Shown here: piece by piece, positions 11,580 to 22,899 of the stretch
Layout of the letters: each line of letters begins with the position of its first letter
Numbering within the stretch: position 1 is the first letter of the stretch
Source: Ophioderma brevispina
Lineage: Eukaryota > Echinodermata > Ophiuroidea > Amphilepidida > Ophiodermatidae
Direction of reading: 5' to 3'
NCBI GenBank assembly: GCA_023653785.1
Contig: JAMKCH010072251.1
Coordinates: forward strand, 1 to 64,000
Length of the DNA stretch: 64,000 nucleotides
Notes under the pieces: model-generated
Told to the model about the DNA's origin: nothing
The model's database searches: none
The model's input: only the letters and a program-made list of their open reading frames with translations
Position numbers and translations under genes: made by a program

Positions 11580-13560
11580 TTACTTTTTTCTTCTGCTACT
11601 TCTGGCCGATATCTGCACGAACTCCTGATTAACCACCCCCGTCTTGCTGGGTAAATAACCCAGATCAACTGGAATCTCCCAAACATCGACCACCGCTCTT
11701 ATAGGATTACAAACCATCTGGGAAGAGCATAGGCCAGTATGGAAAAACCAACATGGGCAAATTAGTGTACCCACGACTCCCATATTTTTGCAATGCAAGA
11801 TAACACGTGGTAATGAAGGGAGATAGGGTGAAACACCCAGTTATTTTCCCCTCCCCCAATCTAATGTGAATTCAAATCTACAGCTTCACAAGCCCAGGAT
11901 TCCAATACCATTGAATTAAACGCTCCCAATTTTGCATTAATAAAAGCTAGCGAAACGAATCAACAAATAGGGCCCCCAAAGATCGTCAAAAAATTGAAAA
12001 GAGCATTAGAAATGCCCCAAATCACATTATCGATAATTCTACTGATCTTGTCCGCTTTCTCAGTGGCTTACCTAGGAATTCCTTCCATTTCCAATCGGAA
12101 TTATGAATCAAACATGTTCTACAAATACTAAGAGCAATATCTTGAAGCTCTTGCTTCATGCTCCCCTGTACAAGCAATTTGTTGCATTTTTTCCACAGCC
12201 TGGTTATCCGTAAACCATTTGTCCTTCGGCTGACAACGTATATGGAGAAATCGCCTAAGAACCAAATCGACCGCACTCAACTCTCGCCATGTAGAGCTTT
12301 TCTGGGACTCACTAATGTCCCCCTGGGCCGTGGGCCACATACTCTTTGGTATCTACGACAAATCCCGCAAATCCGTACACTGGCAATCTGAATAACTATT
12401 TTTGACATTCAGCACGTGGGCCTACAAGGGGACTATTCAAATTGTCTATATTTGACATCCGATTTTAACTCATCTATAGCTGCGGGACTAGGAACCACAA
12501 TCCCATCCCATGATCTTCTAGTTTCAATACACATTGAGATTTTGTCATAACCTGGCGATATTGCCCTCCACTAAACTAGTTGACATAATCTTACCTACAA
12601 TTCTGGCAGAGTTCTAGCCGACACAACCACAAGTGGAATGTTGCAATCATAAAATGCCATATATACACTCTCTAATACTCTTTAATACAGCTATCCCCCT
12701 ATCGGGACAGAAATAAGCCCGTTATCCAGATCAAGATCGTAGCTAACCACTCAATGTTACTTAACTACTGGGCCCACAACCACTTTTCTGAACCTTATGC
12801 ACAAAACCAATGCCAAAAGATCTGCCTTGATCTCTGCACTAACTCTAATAAGCATCATCATTAAGTTAGAAAACCCAAACCCATCATCTAAAAAATACCA
12901 CATCGATTTCCCCTCCCCTCTCCATTTCTTGACGAGGGCCTAATACTTTGGTAAATATAAATGGAGCTGAAGATAAGTCAAATGGAAGCTGGCGAAACCT
13001 GAAAAAAAGTGGGGTACCGTAAACAACACCAACAAACAGACCCACGAAAACCCCAAAAATATACGGTTGAGCTGGGCATATATCACATGATGATACCCGG
13101 ACTTAAGGCAATTTAAACATACTCACCACCCTTCCTTAGATATAACAATGTGTGGACACATCTTCATATTTTACTGACACCTTATCTAAATGTTGATTCA
13201 CTAACCTGAGATTCCAAAAATTAGTCTCTTCTGTACCATTGGGCTTCACTGAACCGAAGGGGGTTAACAACACGAGTTTAAATAGCACATACTTCAAACC
13301 GTACCTACCTGAACCAACTCATTAATTGCTTGAGAAACAAACTCCGAAAATGAGATAATTCAGATTTGTTATTCTTTGAACACATTACCGGGGGCAATAA
13401 ATTAAAGGGCAACACATAACCAAGCACAATAGTGTTGATAATGAAATCAGGTGCCTTAATAATCACGCACGCCAAAATTGGGATATGATTGCGTAAGCGC
13501 CCCAGCTACTTTGATTGGTCGCTAGATCAAAAAAGGGGCCCCCTCCAGATCCAAACTACC
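11580..13560 (-). pseudogene. DIRS-type reverse transcriptase and RNase H, frameshifted
   Basis: The reverse transcriptase copies the element RNA and the RNase H removes it. Minus-strand frames show LPFDLSSAPFIFTKVLGP (about 12,990-12,945), then KKWRGEGKSMWYFLDDGFGF (about 12,935-12,865) with the catalytic FLDDG box, then SAEIKADLLAL. RNase H pieces follow: SSTWRELSAVDLVLRRF and WFTDNQAV in 12340-12128, then, one frame over, QGSMKQELQDIALSICRTCL in 12276-12022. A linker at 11798-11580 (TLICPCWFFHTG... then VVDVWEIPVDLGYLPSK) matches the segment often found between RNase H and recombinase. No single frame covers the domain. The N-terminal third of the RT, above 13.1 kb, is not clear. Confidence 0.72.
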
Positions 13561-13712
13561 ACTGACCTTACTATTATTTCCATAATCTTTTTTTAGGCAC
13601 TGACACTTACAGAATCACACTAACTCTATTTGCCTGCTGAACTGACTGTGGCTGGTGCTGGGGCTGAACGCGGGTGCGGGCGTTCGAGCTTTCCCAGTGA
13701 CTGAACTACCCA

Positions 13713-14808
13713 CTAAAATGAAGTCAGCTCTGCCACCGACCCATCCTTCATAGGCTTGAAAGGGAGTACGGAAATTAGGTTGGCGACGAAAGACTCAAGC
13801 CCACCCTCAGCAGGGTGGTAGTCACGTGATGTCCTCTTGCACTTCTTGGCTTGATTAGCAGCAGCCGACGCCATCTTCCTCTGCTTGATCTTTCGTCCAG
13901 CTCGGCTTTCAGCCCTGGTAATTTTGTTGTCATCATCGTCAAACGCCAGCCGGGGCTTCATATTCTGTCCACTGTCGCCCACGTAAGTGCTAGAATCCGG
14001 CACGTCGATAGATTTTTGACGACTCTCGATAAGGGCCAAAGCCTTCTCTAAGTAGAACCTCCACAACAGTTTTCCTGGTATCAGCCTTACTACGGGCTTC
14101 AGCAATAAGGTCTCTCACCCTCCCTTGTAGAAAGAGAAACAAAAACCCATATAAAAAAACAAACAAAACCGGCGCCGTGCTTAGAAGAACCGCGCGTGAA
14201 TGTGAAAAGCCCGTACATCACAACCAACACCGATTATGTCACACTGGAATGCATAATACAATACACAGTGCAACCAATCGTACCTGTGAAGAAATTAAAT
14301 ATGTTCCTAATTCACCTGGTCGTTCAAAACCGAACATATTTACATTTCTTCCCTAAACCCAATGCACTGAACACCAAAATAAACACACAAACTACATAAT
14401 CTGCGGTCAGTCAAGTCTATTGGCACATGGTGCCAGCATAAACACGCAACCCAGTGAAGGTTAAAGAAGGAGGGGAGAAGACAAAACTCAGAACGAAAAC
14501 AACAAACAGACAGAAAAGTTAGAAAACAAACAAGAACACCAAATATAGTAATCATAAATATAAAACTTAGCTGACACTTGCTGATTAAACTCGAATTGTC
14601 TCTGATTGCCCTCCCTCCTCCACTTTGTCTTTGTGGCTTCTTTAAGCTTCTGCGTTAAGGTCAAAGACGATTTTTGTTGAGACTCCTCAAATTCAGCTTT
14701 CGTTCGCTCAAGTTTAGCGTCAAACACCACCGCAAATTCTTGCAAAAGGGTCTTCAAATCTTCCTTCGTGGCTGGACGATCCTGTTGCTCAGTCTCAACC
14801 GCTTGCAT
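13713..14808 (-). pseudogene. DIRS gag-like protein in two segments, probable intron
   Basis: Segment one (14808 to about 14565) starts MQAVETEQQDRPATKEDLKT and ends RREGNQRQFEFNQQVSA, a charged coiled-coil-like stretch. Segment two (about 14118-13713) reads RVRDLIAEARSKADTRK, then after one indel ALIESRQKSIDVPDSSTYVG, DDDDNKITRAESRAGRKIKQ, a lysine-rich tail, and a stop after ELTSF. The series 'FNQQV..LIEAxx..IxxRQKxIxxAD.S....DDE..I.RAE.RA.RK' is characteristic of proteins preceding RT in DIRS-type elements. The roughly 430-bp gap lies inside the conserved block and ends in a pyrimidine-rich tract before AG. An intron is therefore plausible; an inserted repeat is the alternative, because the gap sequence is also tandemly duplicated upstream. 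Confidence 0.6.
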
Positions 14809-15545
14809 CTTAAGGGAATAAACACTTATTATTCACCAAAATGAAGAGAACTATAAGTCCTGGAATAGTTTAATATGTATAGCAGTAGAGGAGTACCAAA
14901 AGAAAACCTGCGCCTGTGCTAGACCGACGTGAAGTGAAAAGCCCCGGTACACCAACACCTATTATGCACACTGGAATGCATATACAATCACAGTGCACCA
15001 GCGTACCGTGAAGAAAGCAAATATGTTCTAATTCACACCTGGTCGTTCAACCGAACATATTTAATTTCTTCCCTAAACACGCCCATGCCCTGAACACACC
15101 AAATAAACACCCCAACTACATAATCTGCGGTTCAGTCAAGTCCTATGGCACTTGGGCCATCATAAACACGCCACCCAGTGAAGGTTAGAAGGGAGGGGAG
15201 AAGACAAAACGCAGAGACGACAACACAAACATACAAAAAGTTAGAAAACAAACAAGAACACAAATAAGTACTCATAAATAAAAACTAAAATGCTGACACT
15301 TGCTGATTAAACTCGAATTGTCTCTGATTGGCCCTCTCTCCTCCACTTTGTCTTTGTGGCTTCTTTAAGCGTCGGCGTAAGGTCAAGACTGCGCCTGTGC
15401 TAGACCGACGTGAAGTGAAAACCCCGTACAACCCACCCTTTATTATGCACACTGGAAGCATAATACATACACAGTGCAACCAACGTACCCGTGAAGAAAT
15501 CAAATATGTCTAATATTCACCCTTGCGTTCAACAACCGAACATAT
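14170..15545. repeat. Tandem exon-plus-gap blocks within the DIRS element
   Basis: Three successive copies occur: 14170-14650, 14905-15375 and a partial one at 15390-15545. Each begins near GCCTGTGCTAGACCGACGTG-like sequence and carries the block ACACTGGAATGCATA...CCGAACATATT. The first two end in the gag segment encoding QRQFEFNQQVSA. The spacing is about 730 and then about 480 bp. Differences are mostly 1-nt indels. Confidence 0.7.
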
Positions 15546-15603
15546 TGACATTATCAGACATATTGTTTATTTCAGCGTATACATCCTGCCGAATTCTGCT
15601 TCT

Positions 15604-15960
15604 TCAGCGTTCAGTCGTCATATACAACATAAAAACTTGCATATATTTTTTTAAATTACGCACAAAACAGGTTCCGATGAAATCCAAGATAACGTCCGGT
15701 AGCTCTTCTAATAAACGATATAAAATCCAAAGCTCTTGATAAAGACTGTACGCCGAGAAAACATGCAAACAAATAGTTATTTTAGCGTGACTTCCTAATC
15801 CTCGCCAGTAAACACGGGATTGCGTTCGATGGCACTCTTCCCATATTGATAACCGGATAACAAGGCAGCGATTTACCGAAAAGTAGGAACACAGTTGAAA
15901 CCTTTGCCAATATTCTTTCAGATCAGGTATCCGTAAAGAAAACCATTCAGCTAAGGACAA
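15604..15960 (-). CDS. Orphan frame upstream of the DIRS gag, 118 codons
   Basis: An uninterrupted minus-strand frame starts MSLAEWFSLRIPDLKEYWQR and ends YMTTER. The composition is hydrophobic with many C, W and Y. No family is recognised. It lies where the upstream terminal region of the DIRS element would be, so it may be part of that element or chance. Listed with low confidence. Confidence 0.12.
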   Translation of the reverse strand: MSLAEWFSLRIPDLKEYWQRFQLCSYFSVNRCLVIRLSIWEECHRTQSRVYWRGLGSHAKITICLHVFSAYSLYQELWILYRLLEELPDVILDFIGTCFVRNLKKYMQVFMLYMTTER

Positions 15961-16204
15961 TTTCCTTTAGCCAAACAAATTTCGACAAAGGAACACAACC
16001 ACGACTTAAAAACAATTATTTGACAAATGATGAAAACCACGACCTACTCCTACGCAGATCTGTTGCTCAGTAATGAAAGAAAGCGGAACGAGGCAAATCC
16101 CGGGAGAAAAGACGGAAGTCCGTTGGACAATGGAACAGAAAGCCACCGTGGTATGATTGGCTAAGATGGTGGTTTATGCAAAATAGCAAAACAAGGACAT
16201 GGTC

Positions 16205-16275
16205 CAATATATAAAATATATATATATATATATTATATATATATAATATATATATATACCTATATACATATATAT
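16205..16275. repeat. (TA)n microsatellite
   Basis: Alternating TA runs for about 65 bp, immediately outside the Penelope-like element. Confidence 0.9.
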
Positions 16276-16640
16276 ATTACAAAAATTCAAGCAAACACCA
16301 GGGAATTTAAACAAAAAACACATACCGGTTTTTTTCTTCATCATATGGTGGTTATGATACATTTGGAATTCTAATTTATTGCTTATACGCAAAATGCGTG
16401 GTTACACACGTGTGCGCGCTTGGACATACGCACTTTCATGCAAAATACACGGCTATAAAATTCTAATACGCATTGGTCCTTTCACCCTACAATGTCAAAT
16501 CACTGGATATCCTATTGTACTAGTGAAGACTGAACGTTTACTCGAGTTGAGGTTTTAGTTTTACTTTATTAAGCGAACTTGTACGGATTGTTTTTTATTT
16601 TGTTTGAATGAAAAATTCCTCTTTAATTAAGCGTGCTGTT
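16265..16640 (-). repeat. Penelope pseudo-LTR, downstream copy
   Basis: Direct repeat of 19868-20212 with about 80% visible identity plus small indels. It overlaps the 3' end of the endonuclease frame. Confidence 0.75.
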
Positions 16641-18830
16641 TATCTTCAGTATACATTGTGAAAAAAGGAAAATATTGTGAAATATTGTGGCATATGTTGA
16701 GCTCATAGGTAACGGTGAGTAGCTAAGATCTTTGATTTGCTGTTTGTGGGTTGTGACTCTGTCACGTACGTTAGTAGTTTGACCAATATATTGTTCATTA
16801 CATCCTTTGCAATTTATGACATACAAGACATTTTTGACTGTACAATCCATGTTATACTTTACTTTAAATGCTTTGCTTTGGCCTTTGAACTTGATTTGGC
16901 CGTTTTCCAAAATATGTTTGCAAGTGCCACACCTTTTGTTATTGCATTTTGATACTTTAGCAGGTTCTTTATTTGCTAAATGGGCTTTTGTTAGAAGCTT
17001 TTTTAAGTTTGGCGCTTGCCTTCTACTCATGATAATTTTGGTATTTTTCATGACGTTATTCATTCTGCAACTTCCGTTTAAAATGTTTGGTAATGTTTGG
17101 GTTATTACCTTTGACAAGTGCACGTTATTTGGGTTAAAAGTGTGGACAAATGTTAATATACTAGTATCAGAGGTTTTAGCTTTTGGTTTTCTGAGATCCT
17201 CTATGTTTAACATGGCCGCTTTATCAATACCATATTGGATGACGCTTGGTGGGTAATTACGTTTTAAGAGCATGGAAAATAATTCTTTCAACCCTATTTC
17301 ACGTTGTTTAGTTGAAGATACAATAGGGCAAATTCTTCTAGCTAAGTTAATGGAACATTTTGTTTCGTATGGCGTGGGTGGCAAGAATTAAAATACAGAT
17401 ACTGATGCGTATCGGTTGGTTTGAAGTATATGTCAGTATTAATTTGTTGCCCTTCTTTTTGAATCATGATGTCAAAGAAGGGGACTTCAATTTCACTGTA
17501 GTTGGATGTGAAGCTTATATTCTTATCAAGGTTTTGTAAGATGGCTGTTAATTTTTCAATCCGTCCAAATGTTTCGGCCATAGAATGAAGCAGTCATCGA
17601 GGTACCTCCACCAGTGGGAAACAAAATAGTTTCTAATATCTTGACCAAAAGAATTACCAATTCGATCATACAGAGATATTTCTAAAAATGCCATAAACAA
17701 GGTCGCGTAGCTCGGTGCAACTTTTGTCCCAGTTGCAGTCCCCTGACATTGCCTATAATTTTTGCCATTAAATTGGAAGGTGTTATTTTCTAAAATGAGT
17801 TGGACTGCATCAATAATAAATTGAGGATTGAACCTTTTTGGAATACATTCAGGATGTTTTTCAATGCAATATTTGGTGGCCTTTAAGCCACCTTCATGTG
17901 GGATATTAGTATATAAGCTTTTAACGTCGTATGTGACAAGAAGAGTATCGTCCATAACATTCGTTGGTAATTTGTTAATAAAATCAAAGTCATCACGAAC
18001 ATAACTTTTAACATGATGGATGAATGGCTTAAGAAGTATATCAACTAAATTACTCAGACGATGTGTTGGACAGGCTGGTCCTGCGATAATAGGCCTCATA
18101 GGCAGATCACTAGGGGCTTCACATTGGACAAATGATGATTCTGATTTCTGAACTCTTTGGTTGATGGTAGTGCTTTTATGGATTTTTGGATTACCGTATA
18201 GATTGCTTGTTTTGTGATCAAAGTTTAAGAGGTAATCTGTCTCATTCTCGCTCAGAGAGTTTCCATATTTATCAACTAGAGATTTGATCTTATTCATGAC
18301 TTTTTGTCTATATTAGTGTCACGAGGTGTGTAATTATTATGGTCCAAGACATGCGCGTTCATTTTCTCAACATAAAAATCTCTGTCCATAATTACAAATG
18401 CACCCCCTTTATCAGCTTGTTTAATAACAATAGAATCATCATTCGCCGAAGATGTGATAGCATCCCTTTCTTTCTTAGGTATGTTACTTTTAGTAGGATT
18501 ATCATGTGAGGATAGTGGATAATTCTCCATGTAATCAATGTAAGTATCTAGAATCTTATCCCTGTAATGAGGGGGTGTAAATTTTCCTTTATTCTTTACA
18601 AGATCACACATAGAATCACCCTCATCATCACTTTCAGAATCGTCATGATAAAACTCACGTAATCTAAGTTTACGGCTGAATGATTTGACATCTTTTTTGA
18701 GCTCTTGATCATTACTATATGGAGTGGGTGTAAATTTGGCACCCTTTGTGAGTACTTTGTTCTCATCCTCTGTAATAAATCTGCTTGATACATTAACTAC
18801 TTTTACATATTGTTCGTCATTCTTTTCAGT
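16623..18830 (-). pseudogene. Penelope-like reverse transcriptase plus GIY-YIG endonuclease, frameshifted
   Basis: This enzyme primes reverse transcription at a nick cut by its own C-terminal endonuclease. In order on the minus strand: VLTKGAKFTPTPYSND (about 18,750), IVIKQADKGGAFVIMDRD (18611-18294 frame), YGNPKIHK and MRPIIAG (18297-17548), TYDVKSLYTNIPHEGG (RT motif A region), QCQGTATGTKVAPSYA, and WWRYLDDCFILWP with the catalytic YLDD. Next come FFDIMIQKEG and YFKPTDTHQYLYFNSCHP (17581-17342), then 17384-16623 with CNNKRCGTCKHI, a cysteine knuckle-like linker, and VLYVINCKGCNEQYIGQT, the GIY-YIG core. Frame changes occur near 18,295, 17,550 and 17,360. The 3' end after HKQQIKDL looks shifted again. 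Otherwise the domain set is complete. Confidence 0.85.
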
Positions 18831-19585
18831 CTAGGTTTGTGGTGCTTCCTCCGAAAAAAATGTCGGCTCCTTACCTCTCTCCAATTGTCATCTCCATTTG
18901 GTTTTTGGTGGTCATTGCATTTTGGTTTCTCTGTCAGACCCTTCTTTAGAGCATCTGCGTAACTTGAAGGGTTTGATCTGTTCATAGAGTTATTTTCTGT
19001 GTCATTACTTACATTGTTAGCTTCATGAATGGTATTGGGTTTGGGTTGTCGCGCTGGTTGTGGTGTTGGTCTTGAAGCCTTCCTTTGGTGGTGTTGACTG
19101 TCTTTACCTTCAGGATCTTTGATCGATTTGGTTGTTTTCACAAACCAGTTCCTCTTCTTATTCCAGGTACTGTGCGACTTCCTCGAGTTGATTTCCGTTT
19201 CCTGGACCCACTCTTGTTTCAGTTTTTCAAGTGTTTCTCCTTCAAGGTGCTTCCTAAGTAACGAATTCATTTGCTCATCGATCTTGAGAAGAGTGGAATT
19301 GAACTTCTCTGCTCGCAGAAGGAGAACTTCTGCTTCCATGTTCATTTCCTTAAGAGCCACGCGTCGACGAATTTCTTGCTCCTCCTCATTACCTCTATAC
19401 ATACCAGGTTTCTTGAATTTGCGTGGTAGGGGTGGATCAGGCATCTCACCCCATTCAAAATATAACGCTGCTAGTCCCTGTGAGCGCACCGCCTTCCAAT
19501 AAGTTTCTTCCCTTTCTTTGCTGAGTTGGAACCACTGCTTGTCAATAATTCTTCTTGCATCGCTGGTCTTCGACGTTGTATCCAC
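18803..19585 (-). CDS. Penelope-like element ORF1 (260 codons)
   Basis: This frame starts MDTTSKTSDARRIIDKQWFQ and runs uninterrupted. The N-terminal half is charged and helical (WGEMPDPPLPRKFKKPGMYR, then many E, K and R). The centre is coiled-coil-like (EKFNSTLLKIDEQMNSLLRK). The C-terminal half is rich in N, S, P and basic residues (HHQRKASRPTPQPARQPKPN...FFRRKHHKPRLKR), which suggests RNA or nucleic-acid binding. It ends in TNNM, overlapping the start of the RT frame by a shift (EKNDEQYVKVVNVSS is read one frame over at about 18,830). The overlap could be a real ORF1/ORF2 junction, a programmed frameshift, or a lost base. The role is inferred from position only; no enzyme motif is visible. 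Confidence 0.65.
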   Translation of the reverse strand: MDTTSKTSDARRIIDKQWFQLSKEREETYWKAVRSQGLAALYFEWGEMPDPPLPRKFKKPGMYRGNEEEQEIRRRVALKEMNMEAEVLLLRAEKFNSTLLKIDEQMNSLLRKHLEGETLEKLKQEWVQETEINSRKSHSTWNKKRNWFVKTTKSIKDPEGKDSQHHQRKASRPTPQPARQPKPNTIHEANNVSNDTENNSMNRSNPSSYADALKKGLTEKPKCNDHQKPNGDDNWREVRSRHFFRRKHHKPRLKRMTNNM

Positions 19586-19867
19586 TTTTGCATCTTGAAG
19601 AGCCGTTTGAGGATGTTGGATGGTATTGTCTCTTTTACAGTCCTAAGATTCCGACAGGAGATTGAAAGTTGTAGATAACTTGTCTATTTTCTGAATGCAT
19701 GTATTATTGTCCTTCGTGGTATCCTTTCGTAACAAGTCCACTTCCTTGTAGATGTCCTTTACAATTTGCAAAATTTCAAGCAGAATTCCATGTGTGTCGT
19801 CTTCCATGGTTGTTTCATTACATCGGTATAGATAAATTTTAAAATAAGTTCAGTTTAGACACGATGT

Positions 19868-20212
19868 AGTAAAGATACATACAAACAAATCAAGTAAACA
19901 CAAGGTAATTTAACACATGACCGGTTTCTTTATTCATTAGATGTATTATGATACATTTGGAATTCATAATTTATTGCGTATACAATGTGCGCGCTTTGGA
20001 CATACGCACTTCAATGCAAAATACACGCTATATTATACACATTGGTCATTTCACCCTACAATGTCCAACTTCGCTGGACATCGTATTGTACCAGTGAAGA
20101 CTAAACTTGTACTAAGTTGAGTTTTACTTTTTAAGAAAATTTAGTTGTGGTTTTATTTTGATGAAATATTCCTCTTTAATTAAGCGAGCAGTGTGCAATG
20201 TGTGAGCTCATT
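19868..20212 (-). repeat. Penelope pseudo-LTR, upstream copy
   Basis: Direct repeat of 16265-16640. On the minus strand it precedes ORF1 and so should contain the promoter. The foldback element at 20220 starts within about 10 bp of its edge. Confidence 0.75.
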
Positions 20213-20219
20213 TGCTGAT

Positions 20220-21249
20220 AAAAGATAAGCCCCCCCTAAAATTCGAGGATATTTCGTTGCATAATTTCACTTAGAACTGGATGTTTAGAAACATTTTAAA
20301 AAAAAATGAAAGAGAGGAAACATTTGCCTCTGCCAAAAAAGTCATTGTTTTTATAAAAAAAAAAAAAAAAACTTTTGGCATCAACACACACACCCTTTTT
20401 CCAAAAATGATGTTGTCAGAAAAAGTGGCACTTTACCGTATTCAGAAAGAAATTGTCAATTTACAACAACGATTTAATTTCCTTTCTTTATATGCATTGC
20501 GGTCTTTAACGCATAGGTAAACAAATAAACAAACGAGACAAATATGCAGTCAAAAAATAATGATATGAGATTTGTGAAGCAACACCAGGTGAAGTGTGAA
20601 GCAGATCGACACATAAAGGAGAACACTACACTGGCTCAACGTGGTGGAATTATCCAGCGAGCATGGAACCACATTCATCAATAGAACATCAGCAAATTGG
20701 TAAACATCATGTGTAAACACTAAAAAGATGTCATCAATGCAGATGGAGGAAACATTGACTATTGAGTCTCACCCTGAATAGCAAAACAATGAAGCTTATT
20801 TTGATTTGAAACAGGCATTTCAAAAATTACCTCTTTCATTCATAAAAAAGAGCAATAAGCAAAGAAAAATGACTTTATTTGATACTGATGAATGTAACGC
20901 TTACATCTCTTTGTTTGTTTTTCTGCATATTTGTCTTGTTTGTTTATTTGTTTGCCTATGCGTCAATGTTTTAAGGTTATTTACTTCAGACCGCAATAAA
21001 GAAAGGAAACGAAATCATTGTTGCAAATGGATAATTTATCAACTTTACACCTTTGAATACGGTAAAGTGCCACTTTTTCTGACAACATCTTTTTTTGGAA
21101 AAAGCGAGTGTGTGTTGATGGCAAAGGTGTTTTTGAAAAGCAACGACTTTTGTCGCAGACAAAAAACTTTTAAAAATTTTCTAAACAGCCAGTTCTAAGT
21201 GAAGTTATGCAACGAAATGTCCTCGAATTTCAGGGGGAACTTATCTTTT
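20220..21249. mobile_element. Foldback element, ~340-bp inverted arms
   Basis: The left terminus AAAAGATAAGCCCCCCCTAA is mirrored by the right terminus ending AACTTATCTTTT. Inner blocks also pair: TTCGAGGATATTTCGTTGCA with its complement near 21,205-21,230, AAAGTGGCACTTTACCGTAT at 20,422-20,441 with its complement near 21,060-21,075, and AAACAAATAAACAAACGAGACAAATATGCA (split) with about 20,930-20,960. The loop is about 350 bp. Frames of 79 and 130 codons inside are fortuitous arm translations. No transposase was seen. Confidence 0.8.
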
Positions 21250-21869
21250 GGGAATCCCTTATATATATACATACGAATCAAACGATCACATCCGATTAAG
21301 AAAACGAAATGAACAATTGACATTTTTAAAGCTAATATTCATGAATTCTTACTTGATAAAATGAATGTAATACATTAGAAAAGTTACTCATCGTATCCGT
21401 CACACCAACATTTACGCAAATTGGCGATTAGGTTCATGACATAGTGACGAATTTTGAATTATCCCTATACTAAAGCGTTATTCATCATCCGTCATTATGG
21501 AATACAACAATCGTCGTTTTACGAACATCCGCCAAACCAACGTGCGTCATCGTGAATCTTCTCAATTTGGTTTATTACATAATGACGGATGTTTAGTGGA
21601 TCGCCGAGATTCACAGCTTTGAACTGTAAATATAATTTAAAAAAATATAGTAATAGCAATATTTATTTAAAAATATTGCTATTACTAGAAATGTTGCTCG
21701 TGTCAGTTATAAGCTTAAGATGAGAATATTAACAAAAGTATTTAAAAAGCCCTGGTGGGAAATCAAGTATACACTTCTATGGCAGAGGGTTCCGTCACTA
21801 TGTAATACGTACACCAAAGTATCTGTTATGCAACATACGTCAAAATTACCAAATTTCTAATTAAGATGA

Positions 21870-22880
21870 TTAATTAGCTAAGTACTTGCAAGCTTCGACA
21901 CTTGATATATTTGGTAAAGCACCAGACGATATATATAGGTAAGGGTATGAGAGCACCAGCATCGGCATGTTAGATCTGTTGATGGGTTCATTGATGGCGA
22001 GGCGTTCCTCTCGGGTGATGTTGCGGCGTCGTTGACGGGCGGCTGATGTCACATGTTGTAGAAAACCTCGTGTAGAGCGGAAAGTTGCCATCTTGGCTGC
22101 CTGAGCTGGTTGTCTAAGTCTGTATCACTGCTGCAGACATATGGGGAGAAAGGAGTGGCATCCTTACATGATTTTAGGATGAGACGACGAGTAGGTCAGG
22201 TAAGAGTGAGAGTCTGTACCCGGAGAGTCTGTAGGCTTGTAATTTATGGAAGTAGATAAAGAACCATCTTCAATGGTTATAGACATATCGAGGAAGTCGA
22301 CAGATGTGATGGAAATCTCCCATGTGAATCTCAAAGCAGGATGTAAATTTTTGACATAGTTCATGAACTGGAGCAGATCCCATTCGTTACCGGTTCGAAT
22401 ACCAACAATGTCATCGATGTATCGTAGAAAGATGGTCGGCTTAATTCATGGACACAGAGTGAAGAATTGCTGTTGGATGTAGCCAACAAAGATACAAGCG
22501 TAGACAGGACCCAGGCTAGAATCCATTTCCGCACCCTTTAATTGCAAATGGTATTCACCATCAAACCCGATGCAGTTGAGTGTGAGTACCAAGTCAGCAA
22601 GGCAGTGTGGTATCTGTAGACGGATTTCTTTGACCTCGCGGATCCAGGATTTTGGCATGAAAAAAATCTGCTTGTTCTGGTCTCGGTTGATAAGGTGATG
22701 GCTAATTGCGGAAGGTCATCACCGTCGAACTTATCATCGATAGTGTCCTTGACACGTGCCTGTTGTTCATCTATGATATCTTTATGAGATGCTTATATAT
22801 GGCCTCACGGGATAATTGTCGTTGTCGTTGTGATTCTGCCAGATAGAGCTCTTTCGCAAAACTACAGTGGCCCCACCATT
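21870..22880 (-). pseudogene. Penelope-like reverse transcriptase fragment, frameshifted
   Basis: In minus-strand order: GGATVVLRK (about 22,875), SHHLINRDQNKQIFFM, SWIREVKEIRLQIPHCLADL, MDSSLGPVYACIFVGYIQQQ, FLRYIDDIVGIRTG (catalytic YIDD, about 22,415), VDFLDMSITIEDG, INYKPTDS...DSHSYLTYSSSHP (about 22,200), and a C-terminal NITREERLAIN region. It belongs to a different lineage from the 16.3-20.2 kb element, as the sequences differ throughout. The endonuclease is absent. Several indels are present. Confidence 0.72.
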
Positions 22881-22899
22881 CACCTAAGTCAAGCTACCT

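Larger units (their letters stand above)
9890..15550 (-). mobile_element. DIRS-like tyrosine-recombinase retrotransposon (degraded)
   Basis: Read on the minus strand, protein remains occur in the order gag-like (14808-13713), reverse transcriptase (about 13.5-12.6 kb), RNase H (12340-12022), linker (11798-11580) and tyrosine recombinase (11293-10333). This is the DIRS-group arrangement; such elements integrate by recombinase rather than a DDE integrase. A non-coding block near 9890-9985 (CCATGCACTGAA...CTACATAATC) recurs at 14355-14425 and 15085-15150, as expected for the dispersed terminal and internal repeats of this group. All domains are broken by small indels. The outer ends are approximate. 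Confidence 0.8.
16265..20212 (-). mobile_element. Penelope-like element with direct pseudo-LTRs
   Basis: Two direct repeats of about 340 bp bound the coding region: 16265-16640 and 19868-20212. Both carry ACATTTGGAATTC, GACATACGCACTT, TTTCACCCTACAATGTC and TCCTCTTTAATTAAGCG. Between them, on the minus strand, lie ORF1, a reverse transcriptase and a GIY-YIG endonuclease. This is the standard anatomy of an endonuclease-bearing Penelope-like element. Four frameshifts break the coding region, three of them apparently single-base losses in A runs, so the element is young or the sequence is imperfect. Confidence 0.88.

Noticed and set aside
16807..17256. 149-codon plus-strand frame
   Set aside because: Antisense shadow of the Penelope RT/endonuclease, with T-rich hydrophobic composition.
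20806..21198. 130-codon plus frame as a gene
   Set aside because: It lies mostly in the arm of the foldback element and its hydrophobic stretch arises from T-rich repeats.
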